DNA from: Actinomycetales bacterium
GTDB taxonomy: Bacteria; Actinomycetota; Actinomycetes; Actinomycetales; Microbacteriaceae
Direction: 5' to 3'
Assembly (NCBI GenBank): GCA_015655445.1
Contig: JAATFA010000090.1
Coordinates: 1 to 42,252 of the forward strand
Length of the DNA stretch: 42,252 nucleotides
Shown: in pieces, positions 32,319 to 39,836 of the stretch
Numbering within the stretch: the stretch's first letter is position 1
Layout of the letters: each line of letters starts with the position of its first letter
Notes under the pieces: model-generated
Told to the model about the DNA's origin: nothing
Seen by the model: only the letters and a program-made list of their open reading frames with translations
The model's database searches: none
Program-made: the position numbers and the translations under genes

Positions 32319-33209
32319 ATGAAGACGACGACTCTGGGGCGGACCGGGCTCACGGTGTCCCGGTTGGTGCTCGGCGGATACCCGTTCGGCGGCGTGAACC
32401 GCGCGAACGGCTGGGATCCGTGGTCGGACGAGGGGGCGCGCACCGTGATCGAGACGGTCAACCACGCCCTCGACCGCGGGATCACCTACATCGACACGGC
32501 GGCGGCGTACGGCGGGGGCCGCAGCGAGGAGCTCATCGGCGAGGTCATGAGGACGCGTCGCGACGAGTGCGTTCTCGCGACGAAGGTCGGATGGGACGGC
32601 TGGAGCAGGCAGCAGGTGCTCGACGGAGTGCACGAGTCGCTGCGCCGGCTGCAGACCGACCACGTCGACATCGTGCAGTTCCACGGCGGGATGTTCACGG
32701 CCGAGGAGTACGACCACATCGTCCACGGGGGCCCGCTCGACGCGCTGCGCCAGCTCAAGGATGAGGGCAAGGTCGGCTTCATCGGCGTGACGACCGAGGA
32801 GCCGTGGACCGCGCGCCCGTTCATCGGGGAGGACTTCGACGTCTTCCAGCTCGCCTACAACTTCATCTATCAGGCGGCCGCGCGGCACGTGCTCAACGAC
32901 ACCGCGGCGGCGGGCGTCGGCGTCGTGACGATGCGCACGATGACCTCCGGCGTCCTGCAGCGGCTCGCGAGCTACCTCGCCCCGGAGTGGCAGGACGCGC
33001 ACGACCTCTTCGAGGTCTGCCTCGAGTTCGTCCTCTCGGACTCGCGCGTGACGGCGCCGATCGTCGGCATGCGCTGGCCGCACGAGGTCGATCGCAACGT
33101 CGACTTCGTCGAGTCCTTCGAGCCGCCGTTCGACCTCGCCGAGCTTCCGCGCATGACGGCGGACGTGTATGCCGCCCAGGACCAGGAGCGCGGCGTCGCC
33201 GCCGGATGA
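32319..33209 (+). CDS. Aldo/keto reductase
   Basis: 296 aa AKR TIM barrel. The catalytic tetrad is visible: Asp and Tyr in DTAAAYGGGRSEELIG, Lys in LATKVGW and His in VQFHGG. The N-terminus LGRTGLTVSRLVLGGYPFGG is typical of aldose-dehydrogenase/reductase-like bacterial AKRs. It uses NAD(P)(H) to interconvert a sugar or its derivative. A ribosome site (AGGAGAGG) lies about 9 bases before the ATG; 76 bases separate it from the TIM-barrel gene. The next gene (amidohydrolase type) begins 4 bases after its stop. In some sugar pathways an AKR and an amidohydrolase-fold lactonase act in sequence. Confidence 0.92.
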   Translation: MKTTTLGRTGLTVSRLVLGGYPFGGVNRANGWDPWSDEGARTVIETVNHALDRGITYIDTAAAYGGGRSEELIGEVMRTRRDECVLATKVGWDGWSRQQVLDGVHESLRRLQTDHVDIVQFHGGMFTAEEYDHIVHGGPLDALRQLKDEGKVGFIGVTTEEPWTARPFIGEDFDVFQLAYNFIYQAAARHVLNDTAAAGVGVVTMRTMTSGVLQRLASYLAPEWQDAHDLFEVCLEFVLSDSRVTAPIVGMRWPHEVDRNVDFVESFEPPFDLAELPRMTADVYAAQDQERGVAAG

Positions 33210-33213
33210 CCCC

Positions 33214-34191
33214 GTGCCCGACATCATCGACGCCTACGCGCACGTCGGCCTGCCGCGCTTCCAGACCGCGGAGGACTACTGGGCGCACGCCGCGCCCGCG
33301 GGCGTGACGCGCGCGGTCTTCAGCGCCTTCGACGCGAGCCCGGATCTCGAGCGCCTCCTCGACCTCGTGCGGTCCGTGCCCGATCGGGTGCGCGCGCTCG
33401 GCGTGCCCGTGGGCGAGGGAGGAGAGCGTGCGACGTCCGTGCGCGCGCAGCTGCGGGCCGGCTTCACCGGCATCCGCGTCGCCGACCGCGACCTGGCGGC
33501 CTCGGAGGGCGTGCTCGAGGCGATCGGCGACGAGGGCGGCCTCGCTGTCGTCTGCGGCTCGAGCCCGTCGACGCCGTAGGGTGCCGCGCGACTCCTCGAT
33601 CACCTCGAACGGTTTCCCGGTGCCGCGCTCGTCGGCGGGCACTTCGCGGCGCCGCGCGAGCCGGCGGCGCTCGACGCGGGCCCCGTTCGCGACCTGTTCC
33701 GGCATCCGAGGTTCGCGGTCGTCTTCTCCCGCCACGGCGCGTTCGATCCCGGAGTCGTCGAGGCGTGGGCGGCGGCCGTGCTCGAGCACGTCGGGTGGGA
33801 GCGCGCGATGTGGGGCTCCGAGTCGCCCGTGCTGTTCTGGCGCGACGAGACGCTCGCCTCCGCCCTTGCGTGGGTCGACCGGCTCGGGCCGTCCGCGCAG
33901 CAGCGGCGCGCGTTCTTCTCGGGCACGGCGCAGCGTGTCTTCTTCGCTCGCGAGCCGCATGTCGCGGCGCTCGCGCCGGCGCTCGACCCGTGGCGCACCG
34001 CCCCCGTGCAGCCCGCCGTGCTGTGGGCGAAGGGCCTGCCCGTGCGCCAGGAGATCGCCGGGCGCCTCGTGCAGGCCTGGAACGCGTCGGCGGACCGCGC
34101 CGAGACGCTCGGCGCGCACCTCGAACGGCTCCTCGACGATGTGCTCCCGCCGCTCGGCGAGCGCGTCGCGGCGCCTGTTGACACCCCCTGA
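33214..34191 (+). pseudogene. Amidohydrolase-2-like gene interrupted by one in-frame amber codon
   Basis: GTG start 4 bases after the AKR stop. Codons 1-121 read as the first half of an amidohydrolase-2 barrel (PDIIDAYAHVGLPRF at the start); codon 122 is TAG (33577-33579); the same frame then continues without a break (GAARLLDHLERFPGAALVGG and on) to TGA at 34191, about 325 codons in all. Codon bias is the same on both sides. Metal motifs are degenerate too: the usual HxH is YAH (Tyr8, His10) and the late GSD is GSE (WGSESP). Either a recent nonsense mutation, a sequencing error, or a pseudoenzyme tolerating truncation. A CAG or GAG codon would restore it. Fuconolactonase-like activity would be possible for intact relatives. 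Confidence 0.8.
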
Positions 34192-34242
34192 CGGCGTCAT
34201 TATCGTCTCCGAATAGCAAAAATAAACTTCCGCATATTGGAA
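34178..34242 (+). promoter_or_regulatory. Promoter of the sugar ABC operon with paired operator boxes
   Basis: TTGACA (34178-34183) and TATCGT (34201-34206) have a 17-base spacer; the -35 lies inside the last codons of the broken amidohydrolase gene. A weak box CTCCGAATAGCAAAA (34207-34221) directly follows the -10, and the strong box TTCCGCATATTGGAA (34228-34242), nearly palindromic (TTCC-N7-GGAA), begins 21 bp later. Confidence 0.6.
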
Positions 34243-34256
34243 AGGTCAGTGTCGAC

Positions 34257-35657
34257 ATGTCACAGCAGTCCGCATTCGCCCGCGCGCGTCGAGACCTCAC
34301 GATCACGCGCCGCGGTCTCATGACGAGCGCGGTCGGGACCGCCGGCGCCCTGCTGCTCGCCGCCTGCTCGAGCGGGGGGAGCGACGGGGGCAGCAGCGCC
34401 AAGGTCACGTCGGGTCCCGTCAAGCTCACGACGGCCAAGCTCGCGATCAGCTGGTGGGGAGCCGACGACCGCACGACCAAGACGCTCGCCGCGCTCAAGC
34501 TCTACACGCAGAAGCACCCGCAGATCACGTTCCAGCCGAGCTACGGCGGCATCGTCGGCTACCAGGACAAGATGGTCACCCAGTTCTCGGGCGGCAACGG
34601 CCCCGACCTCATGCAGGTCAGCGATCGCCTGCCGTTCATCGCGAATGACCAGCTGCTCGACCTCGACCCGTACATCAAGGCGGGTCGCATCGACCTGAGC
34701 GGAGCGAACCAGGCGACGCTCGACTCGCAGCGCGTCGGCGGCAAGCTCTACACGATCCCGTGGGGTCTCAGCGCGAACTGCTTCTTCTACAACAAGGCGC
34801 TCTTCCAGCAGGCGGGTGTCGCGGAGCCGAAGAACGGGTGGACGTGGGACGACTACGCCGACACGCTCGAGAAGCTCAGCGACGGCCTGCCCGACGGCGT
34901 CTACCCGTCGGAGGACATCTGGGCTCCCGCCGGCACGACCGCGTGGCAGCCGTTCCAGCTCTACCTGTTCTCGAAGGGGATCAAGCCGTACAAGTCCGGC
35001 GGCAAGGAGCTCAACTTCGGCAAGGCGGAGCTCTCGGAGTGGCTCAGCTTCTGGCAGGGCCTGCTCAAGAAGGGCTATCTGCCCCCCGCATCCGACACCG
35101 CGGAGGAGAACGCGATCCAGACCTCGCCGTTCGTCAAGCGCACCGCCGCGCTGTACCCGATCAACAGCTCGATCGCGACCTCCCTGCAGGGGCTCATGAA
35201 AGACGAGCTCGGAGTCGTGACCCTGCCCACGGGCTACCAGAGCAAGCAGAACCTGCCCGCGAAGGAGTTCGGCGAGTACATCAACGCCCCGATCATCATC
35301 GGCGCGAACGCCAAGACGCAGTACCCGGACGACGTGGTCGACGTCATCAACTTCCTCATCACGAACCCCGACGCGAACAAGATCACGCTCATGTCCCGCG
35401 GGGTGCCGCTCACGCAGGCCATCACGAAGCTCGTGACCCCGCTGGTGACGCCCATCGAGCGCGCCATGACGCAGATGATCGACTACGTGCAGGCGCACGC
35501 GACCAAGAACACGCAGGCGTTCCCTGACACAGACGGCCAGATCGGCACGCTCATGCAGAACACCTCGCAGTCCGTCGCCTTCGGCAAGCAGAGCGTGAGC
35601 GCCGCCGTGTCCGACTTCTTCTCGCAGGCGCAGACGATCCTCGCGAGCGGATCGTGA
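34257..35657 (+). CDS. Sugar ABC transporter substrate-binding lipoprotein (family 1)
   Basis: 466 aa. The N-terminus has a twin-arginine signal (TRRGLMTSAVG) and a lipobox LLAAC with the lipid-anchored C37, so Tat export followed by lipid anchoring outside the membrane is likely. The mature part is a family-1 solute-binding fold: LAISWWGADDRTTKTLAAL, GGNGPDLMQV, YTIPWGLSANCFFYNK, NGWTWDDYADT. It binds a sugar or oligosaccharide and delivers it to the two permeases downstream. No ATPase gene is linked; such importers often share an MsiK-type ATPase encoded elsewhere. The GTG of the first permease overlaps its stop. Confidence 0.93.
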   Translation: MSQQSAFARARRDLTITRRGLMTSAVGTAGALLLAACSSGGSDGGSSAKVTSGPVKLTTAKLAISWWGADDRTTKTLAALKLYTQKHPQITFQPSYGGIVGYQDKMVTQFSGGNGPDLMQVSDRLPFIANDQLLDLDPYIKAGRIDLSGANQATLDSQRVGGKLYTIPWGLSANCFFYNKALFQQAGVAEPKNGWTWDDYADTLEKLSDGLPDGVYPSEDIWAPAGTTAWQPFQLYLFSKGIKPYKSGGKELNFGKAELSEWLSFWQGLLKKGYLPPASDTAEENAIQTSPFVKRTAALYPINSSIATSLQGLMKDELGVVTLPTGYQSKQNLPAKEFGEYINAPIIIGANAKTQYPDDVVDVINFLITNPDANKITLMSRGVPLTQAITKLVTPLVTPIERAMTQMIDYVQAHATKNTQAFPDTDGQIGTLMQNTSQSVAFGKQSVSAAVSDFFSQAQTILASGS

Positions 35658-36613
35658 CCGCCGTCGAGAGCGAGCCGCGACGCGCCGTCGCGACCGCGGC
35701 GCGGCCGCGACGGCGCGTGCGCCGGCAGCACGGCGACAACCTCGCGGGCTACCTGTTCCTCATCCCGTGGCTCATCGGCGTCGTCGTGTTCGTCGCGGGC
35801 CCGACCCTCGCCTCGCTGTACCTCTCGTTCACCAACTTCAACCTGCTGAGCGCGCCGCGATGGGTCGGGCTGCAGAACTACATCCAGCTGTTCACGGTCG
35901 ATCCGCGCTATCTGCACTCGATCGTCGTCACCGTCATCTACGTCGTGTTCTCGGTGCCGCTCAGCCTCATCGCGGCGCTCGTGCTCGCTCTGCTGCTGAA
36001 CGCGAAGATCAAGGGCGTCGGGATCTACCGCTCGATCTACTACGTGCCGTCGCTGCTCGGCGGCAGCGTCGCGATCGCGATCCTGTGGCGGCAGATCTTC
36101 GACTCGAACGGCATCTTCAGCAAGCTCCTGCAGCTGTTCGGGCTGCCCGCCACGAGCTGGATCTCCTCGCCCGGGCTCGCGATCTGGACGCTCATCTTCC
36201 TGCACATCTGGCAGTTCGGATCGCCCATGGTGATCTTCCTGGCCGGGCTCAAGCAGATCCCCGCCGAGCTGTACGAGGCGGCGTCGACCGAGGGTGCCTC
36301 CAAGTGGCGCCAGCTGCGCAGCATCACCCTGCCGCTGCTGACGCCCATCGTGTTCTTCAACCTCATCCTCACGCTCATCAACTCGTTCCAGGCGTTCACG
36401 CCCGCGTACGTCGTGAGCAGCGGCACCGGCGGTCCGCTCGACTCGACGCTCTTCTACACGCTGTACCTCTACATCAACGGCTTCACGAACTTCCGGATGG
36501 GGTACGCATCCGCCCAGGGCTGGGTGCTGCTGATCGTCGTGGGCGTCTTCACCGCGATCGCCTTCATCACGAGCCGGTACTGGGTCTACTACGAGGACTC
36601 GGAGAAACGATGA
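35654..36613 (+). CDS. Sugar ABC transporter permease (MalF-type)
   Basis: 319 aa, about six membrane helices after a basic cytosolic N-terminus (RPRRRVRRQHGDN). The EAA loop, which contacts the ATPase, is AGLKQIPAELYEAASTEGAS (about 197-216). GTG start at 35654 overlaps the binding-protein stop by 4 bp, and its own stop overlaps the second permease (ATGA). It pairs with the next gene as a heterodimeric channel. Confidence 0.94.
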   Translation: MTAVESEPRRAVATAARPRRRVRRQHGDNLAGYLFLIPWLIGVVVFVAGPTLASLYLSFTNFNLLSAPRWVGLQNYIQLFTVDPRYLHSIVVTVIYVVFSVPLSLIAALVLALLLNAKIKGVGIYRSIYYVPSLLGGSVAIAILWRQIFDSNGIFSKLLQLFGLPATSWISSPGLAIWTLIFLHIWQFGSPMVIFLAGLKQIPAELYEAASTEGASKWRQLRSITLPLLTPIVFFNLILTLINSFQAFTPAYVVSSGTGGPLDSTLFYTLYLYINGFTNFRMGYASAQGWVLLIVVGVFTAIAFITSRYWVYYEDSEKR

Positions 36614-37497
36614 CCGCATCCGCCCTCACCGTCGCGCGCACCCGGCGCCGCCGGGGCCGGCAGGACCGCGCCTCGCACGCCGTTCTGCACATCGTGCTCA
36701 TCGCGGGCTCGATCGTCATGATCTACCCGCTCATCTGGATGATCGGCGCGTCCTTCAAGCCGGAGAACGAGATCTTCTCCGGCGCGATCCTCAACCCCTT
36801 CCCGGCCCACTTCAGCTGGAGCAACTACGTGAGCGGGTGGGCCGGATCGGGCGAAATCACGTTCGGGCAGTTCTTCTTGAACTCCCTGCTCGTGTGCGTG
36901 GGCGCGATCGTCGGCAATCTGATCTCGTGCTCGCTCGCCGCGTATTCCTTCGCGCGCATGCGGTTCAAGCTCCGCGGGCTGTGGTTCGCGGTCATGCTCG
37001 GGATGCTCATGCTCCCGTTCCCCGTCACGATCGTGCCGCAGTACATCATGTTCCACGCGCTCGGCTGGACGAACAGCATCCTGCCCCTCATCATCCCGAA
37101 GTTCTTCGGGGTCGAGAGCTTCTTCGTGTTCCTCATGATCCAGTTCATCCGCACGATCCCGCGCGAGCTCGAGCAGGCCGCGCAAGTGGACGGGGCGAAC
37201 CGCTTCCAGATCTTCGTGCGCGTGGTCCTGCCGCTGCTGACGCCCGCCCTCGTGACGACGACCATCTTCACGTTCATCTGGACGTGGAACGACTTCTTCA
37301 GCCAGCTCATCTACCTCGGCAAGCCCGAGCGGTACACGGTCGCGGTCGGGCTGCAGAGCTTCCTCGACGCGACTGGCCAGTCGCAGTGGGGAGCGATGTT
37401 CGCGATGACGACCCTCTCGCTCATCCCGGTCTTCCTGCTCTTCCTCTTCTTCCAGCGCCGGCTCGTCGAGGGGATCGCGACGACGGGGCTCAAGTAG
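36610..37497 (+). CDS. Sugar ABC transporter permease (MalG-type)
   Basis: 295 aa, about six helices, with the typical IYPLIWMIGASFKPENEIF entry segment and the EAA loop IRTIPRELEQAAQVDGANRF (about 178-197). The C-terminus ends GIATTGLK, close to the usual G-x-x-x-G-A-x-K tail. It completes the importer. The gene ends 20 bases before the convergent GNAT gene, with no strong hairpin seen between. Confidence 0.94.
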   Translation: MTASALTVARTRRRRGRQDRASHAVLHIVLIAGSIVMIYPLIWMIGASFKPENEIFSGAILNPFPAHFSWSNYVSGWAGSGEITFGQFFLNSLLVCVGAIVGNLISCSLAAYSFARMRFKLRGLWFAVMLGMLMLPFPVTIVPQYIMFHALGWTNSILPLIIPKFFGVESFFVFLMIQFIRTIPRELEQAAQVDGANRFQIFVRVVLPLLTPALVTTTIFTFIWTWNDFFSQLIYLGKPERYTVAVGLQSFLDATGQSQWGAMFAMTTLSLIPVFLLFLFFQRRLVEGIATTGLK

Positions 37498-37516
37498 GCG
37501 CGGACGCCCGAGCCCG

Positions 37517-38020
37517 TTACTCCGGCGCGAGCTTCCGGCGCATCCGGACGAACTCCGGGTGCGCCGGGCTCGGCGCCGTCTGCACGAAGCCGAGTCCGCG
37601 GTAGGTCCTGAGTGCGGGCTCGTTGCCCGGCACGACGTGCAGGGAGAGCTCCGTGCGGCCCTCGTCGCGCAGCAGCCGGACGGCGGCCGCGACCATCGGC
37701 CGTGCCAGCCCGCGCCCGCGGAAGGCGGGCGCGACGATGACGCGCGCGATGCGCGCCTCGCGCTCGCCGACGGCGACCGTCGCGAGATGGCCGACGCGCT
37801 CGCCGTCGCCCGCGACCGCCGTCCACTCGCTGACTCCGGCGCGCTCGTGCAGCCGCTCCAGCTGTCCGTCGTCGAGGGGCCACGCGAGCGACCCGCCGGA
37901 GAACAGGTACAGCTCCTCGGCGGTGCGCACCCACGAGCGCAGGCTCGCGTGGTCCTCGCGCGCGAAGGGACGCAAGCTGACGGCCGGCCCTTCGACAGGT
38001 TCGCGACCCGCGTCAACCAT
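37517..38020 (-). CDS. GNAT-family N-acetyltransferase
   Basis: 167 aa. Acetyl-CoA-binding motif A is RVIVAPAFRGRGLARPMVAA (about 92-111: V-x-P-x-x-RGRGLA), and motif B is LHVVPGNEPALRTYRGLGFV (about 127-146). The substrate, an amine or N-terminus, cannot be told. The ATG at 38020 was chosen: GGAAGA lies just ahead, and the longer frame to 38143 has no family similarity. It is divergent from the dipeptide-type ABC operon. Confidence 0.88.
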   Translation of the reverse strand: MVDAGREPVEGPAVSLRPFAREDHASLRSWVRTAEELYLFSGGSLAWPLDDGQLERLHERAGVSEWTAVAGDGERVGHLATVAVGEREARIARVIVAPAFRGRGLARPMVAAAVRLLRDEGRTELSLHVVPGNEPALRTYRGLGFVQTAPSPAHPEFVRMRRKLAPE

Positions 38021-38034
38021 AAATCTTCCAAACG

Positions 38035-38076
38035 TAACAATCTCGAAAAAAACAGCCCCTACTGTAACTAACAGTA
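38035..38076 (+). promoter_or_regulatory. AT-rich promoter region with a perfect inverted repeat
   Basis: TACTGT-AACTA-ACAGTA (38060-38076) is a perfect 6-bp inverted repeat with a 5-base centre. Its left arm TACTGT could itself be the -10 of the binding-protein gene at 38197 (possible -35 TAACAA at 38035). It lies in an unusually AT-rich stretch between divergent genes and may be an operator. No linked regulator gene is in the window. Confidence 0.4.
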
Positions 38077-38196
38077 CAGACGGGGACGCACCCTCCTCGT
38101 CCGCCGCACACCGGCGGCACTCCTGCTCCACCGCACCATCCACACATCACCCCGTGCGCCCTCCTCGGGCGCCCACAGCAGTAATCGAGGAATGCG

Positions 38197-39756
38197 ATGA
38201 AGAACAGAACGCGCAACACGATCGCGGTGGCGGTCGCCGGTGCGGCCCTCGTCCTCACGGGCTGCAGTTCGGGCGGCGGAGCCGCGACGGGAACGTCCGG
38301 CAAGCCCGTCACGGGAGGCGATCTCGTGATCGACCGTGCAGCCGACGCCTCCTCGCTCAACAAGACGACCGTGTTCGACAACAACTCGATCTTCGTCGAC
38401 GAGCAGATCATGGAGCCGCTCTTCAGCGTCAGCAACGACGGCAAGTCGGTCAAGCCGTGGCTCGCCTCGGGCTACAAGGTCTCCGCGGACAAGCTCACGT
38501 ACACGATCACGCTGCGCAAGGGCGTCGAGTTCTCCGACGGCAAGCCCATGACCTCGGCCGACGTCGTCTTCTCGCTCGACGAGGACACCAAGACGGGATC
38601 CGACGGCTGGGGCTACATCAACTCGGCCATCGACGACGTCAAGGCCGTCGACGCCGACACCGTCGAGATCGATCTCAAGTACGCCTGGGCGCCGATCCTG
38701 GCCGACCTCTCGCTCTTCAGCAACGGGATCATCCCCGACAACTACGGCGGCGAGACGGCGGACGAGTTCTACCAGCACCCGGTCGGCACGGGCCCGTTCA
38801 AGTGGGGGGAGTGGAAGAAGGGCCAGTACCTCAAGCTCACCAAGAACACCCACTACTGGCAGAAGGGGAAGCCCTACCTGGACAGCGTCGAGTGGAACGT
38901 CGTCCCGGACGCCAACACCCGCAAGCTGCAGATCCAGGGCGGCCAGGCCGACGTCGACGAGTACCCGGACTGGTCGAGCTTCGCATCGCTCAAGAGCTCG
39001 CCGGGGGTCACGGCGACGGCCTTCCCGTCCACCGAGATCGACTACATCGCCTTCAACGAGAAGCGCGCGCCGTTCGACGACGTGCACGTCCGGCAGGCGG
39101 TCGCCGACGCGATCGACCGCACGGCTCTCGTGAAGGCGGTGCTGTACGGCAACGGAAAGCCCGCGAACTCCCTGCTGATGCCGGGCCTGCCGTACTACGA
39201 CGCTAGCGGCGGCCAGAGCTACGACCTCGCCGCGGCCAAGAAGGCGCTCGCCGCCTCCTCGGTGCCGAACGGCTTCTCCACGACGCTGCTCATCGCATCG
39301 GGCAACGCCAACCAGGCGGCGGTCGCGCAGATCATGCAGTCGGAGCTCAAGAAGCTGAACATCGACGTCACGATCCAGCAGCTCGACCCCACCTCCAACC
39401 ACGCCGCTCGCGTGCAGTCCAACTTCGACATGGCCTACTCCGCCTGGACGATGGACATCCCCGACCCCGACGAGTGGACGACCTTCGCGGTCGACCCCGC
39501 CGGCGGCGCGAACTCGGCGTTCACCTTCTACAACAACCCGCAGGTGGTGAGCCTCAACCAGCAGGCGGAGAAGGAGATCGACAGCACCAAGCGCGGCGAG
39601 CTCTACAGCCAGCTGCAGAAGCTCACCTCGCAGGACGCCTTCCTCGCCTACCTCTATTACCCGCCGTACGCCTACGCGACGACGAGCGCCACGAAGGGCT
39701 TCTTCGTCACCCCGCTCGGCAACTACCACCTCGAGGACGTCTACAAGACGAAGTAG
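38197..39756 (+). CDS. Dipeptide/oligopeptide-type ABC substrate-binding lipoprotein (family 5)
   Basis: 519 aa. Sec-type lipoprotein signal with lipobox VLTGC (C23). The mature protein has the family-5 pattern: DEQIMEPLF, KLTYTITLRKGVEFSDGKPM, DVVFSL, HPVGTGPFKWGEWKKG, IAFNEKRAPFDDVHVRQAVA, and the late YSQLQKLTSQDAFLAYLYYPP. These proteins bind peptides, nickel, or other solutes including oligosaccharides; the ligand is not clear from sequence. It heads an operon of two permeases and at least one ATPase. Confidence 0.94.
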   Translation: MKNRTRNTIAVAVAGAALVLTGCSSGGGAATGTSGKPVTGGDLVIDRAADASSLNKTTVFDNNSIFVDEQIMEPLFSVSNDGKSVKPWLASGYKVSADKLTYTITLRKGVEFSDGKPMTSADVVFSLDEDTKTGSDGWGYINSAIDDVKAVDADTVEIDLKYAWAPILADLSLFSNGIIPDNYGGETADEFYQHPVGTGPFKWGEWKKGQYLKLTKNTHYWQKGKPYLDSVEWNVVPDANTRKLQIQGGQADVDEYPDWSSFASLKSSPGVTATAFPSTEIDYIAFNEKRAPFDDVHVRQAVADAIDRTALVKAVLYGNGKPANSLLMPGLPYYDASGGQSYDLAAAKKALAASSVPNGFSTTLLIASGNANQAAVAQIMQSELKKLNIDVTIQQLDPTSNHAARVQSNFDMAYSAWTMDIPDPDEWTTFAVDPAGGANSAFTFYNNPQVVSLNQQAEKEIDSTKRGELYSQLQKLTSQDAFLAYLYYPPYAYATTSATKGFFVTPLGNYHLEDVYKTK

Positions 39757-39775
39757 CGCTCCCGACCGTCTCCGT

Positions 39776-39817
39776 CCCCGGCGAGGCCGGCGGCCACCGT
39801 CGCCGGCCTCGCCGGGG
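39776..39817 (+). terminator. 17-bp perfect hairpin between the binding-protein and permease genes
   Basis: CCCCGGCGAGGCCGGCG (39776-39792) pairs perfectly with CGCCGGCCTCGCCGGGG (39801-39817) around an 8-base loop. No run of T follows. Located between the first and second genes of an ABC operon, it probably acts as a partial terminator or mRNA 3'-end stabiliser, giving more binding protein than permease. Confidence 0.75.
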
Positions 39818-39836
39818 AGAGCCAAGGAGAAGACCC

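Noticed and set aside
33577-33579. Pyrrolysine or programmed recoding at the amber codon
   Set aside because: No recoding element, pyl genes or conserved downstream structure is visible; mutation or sequencing error is simpler.
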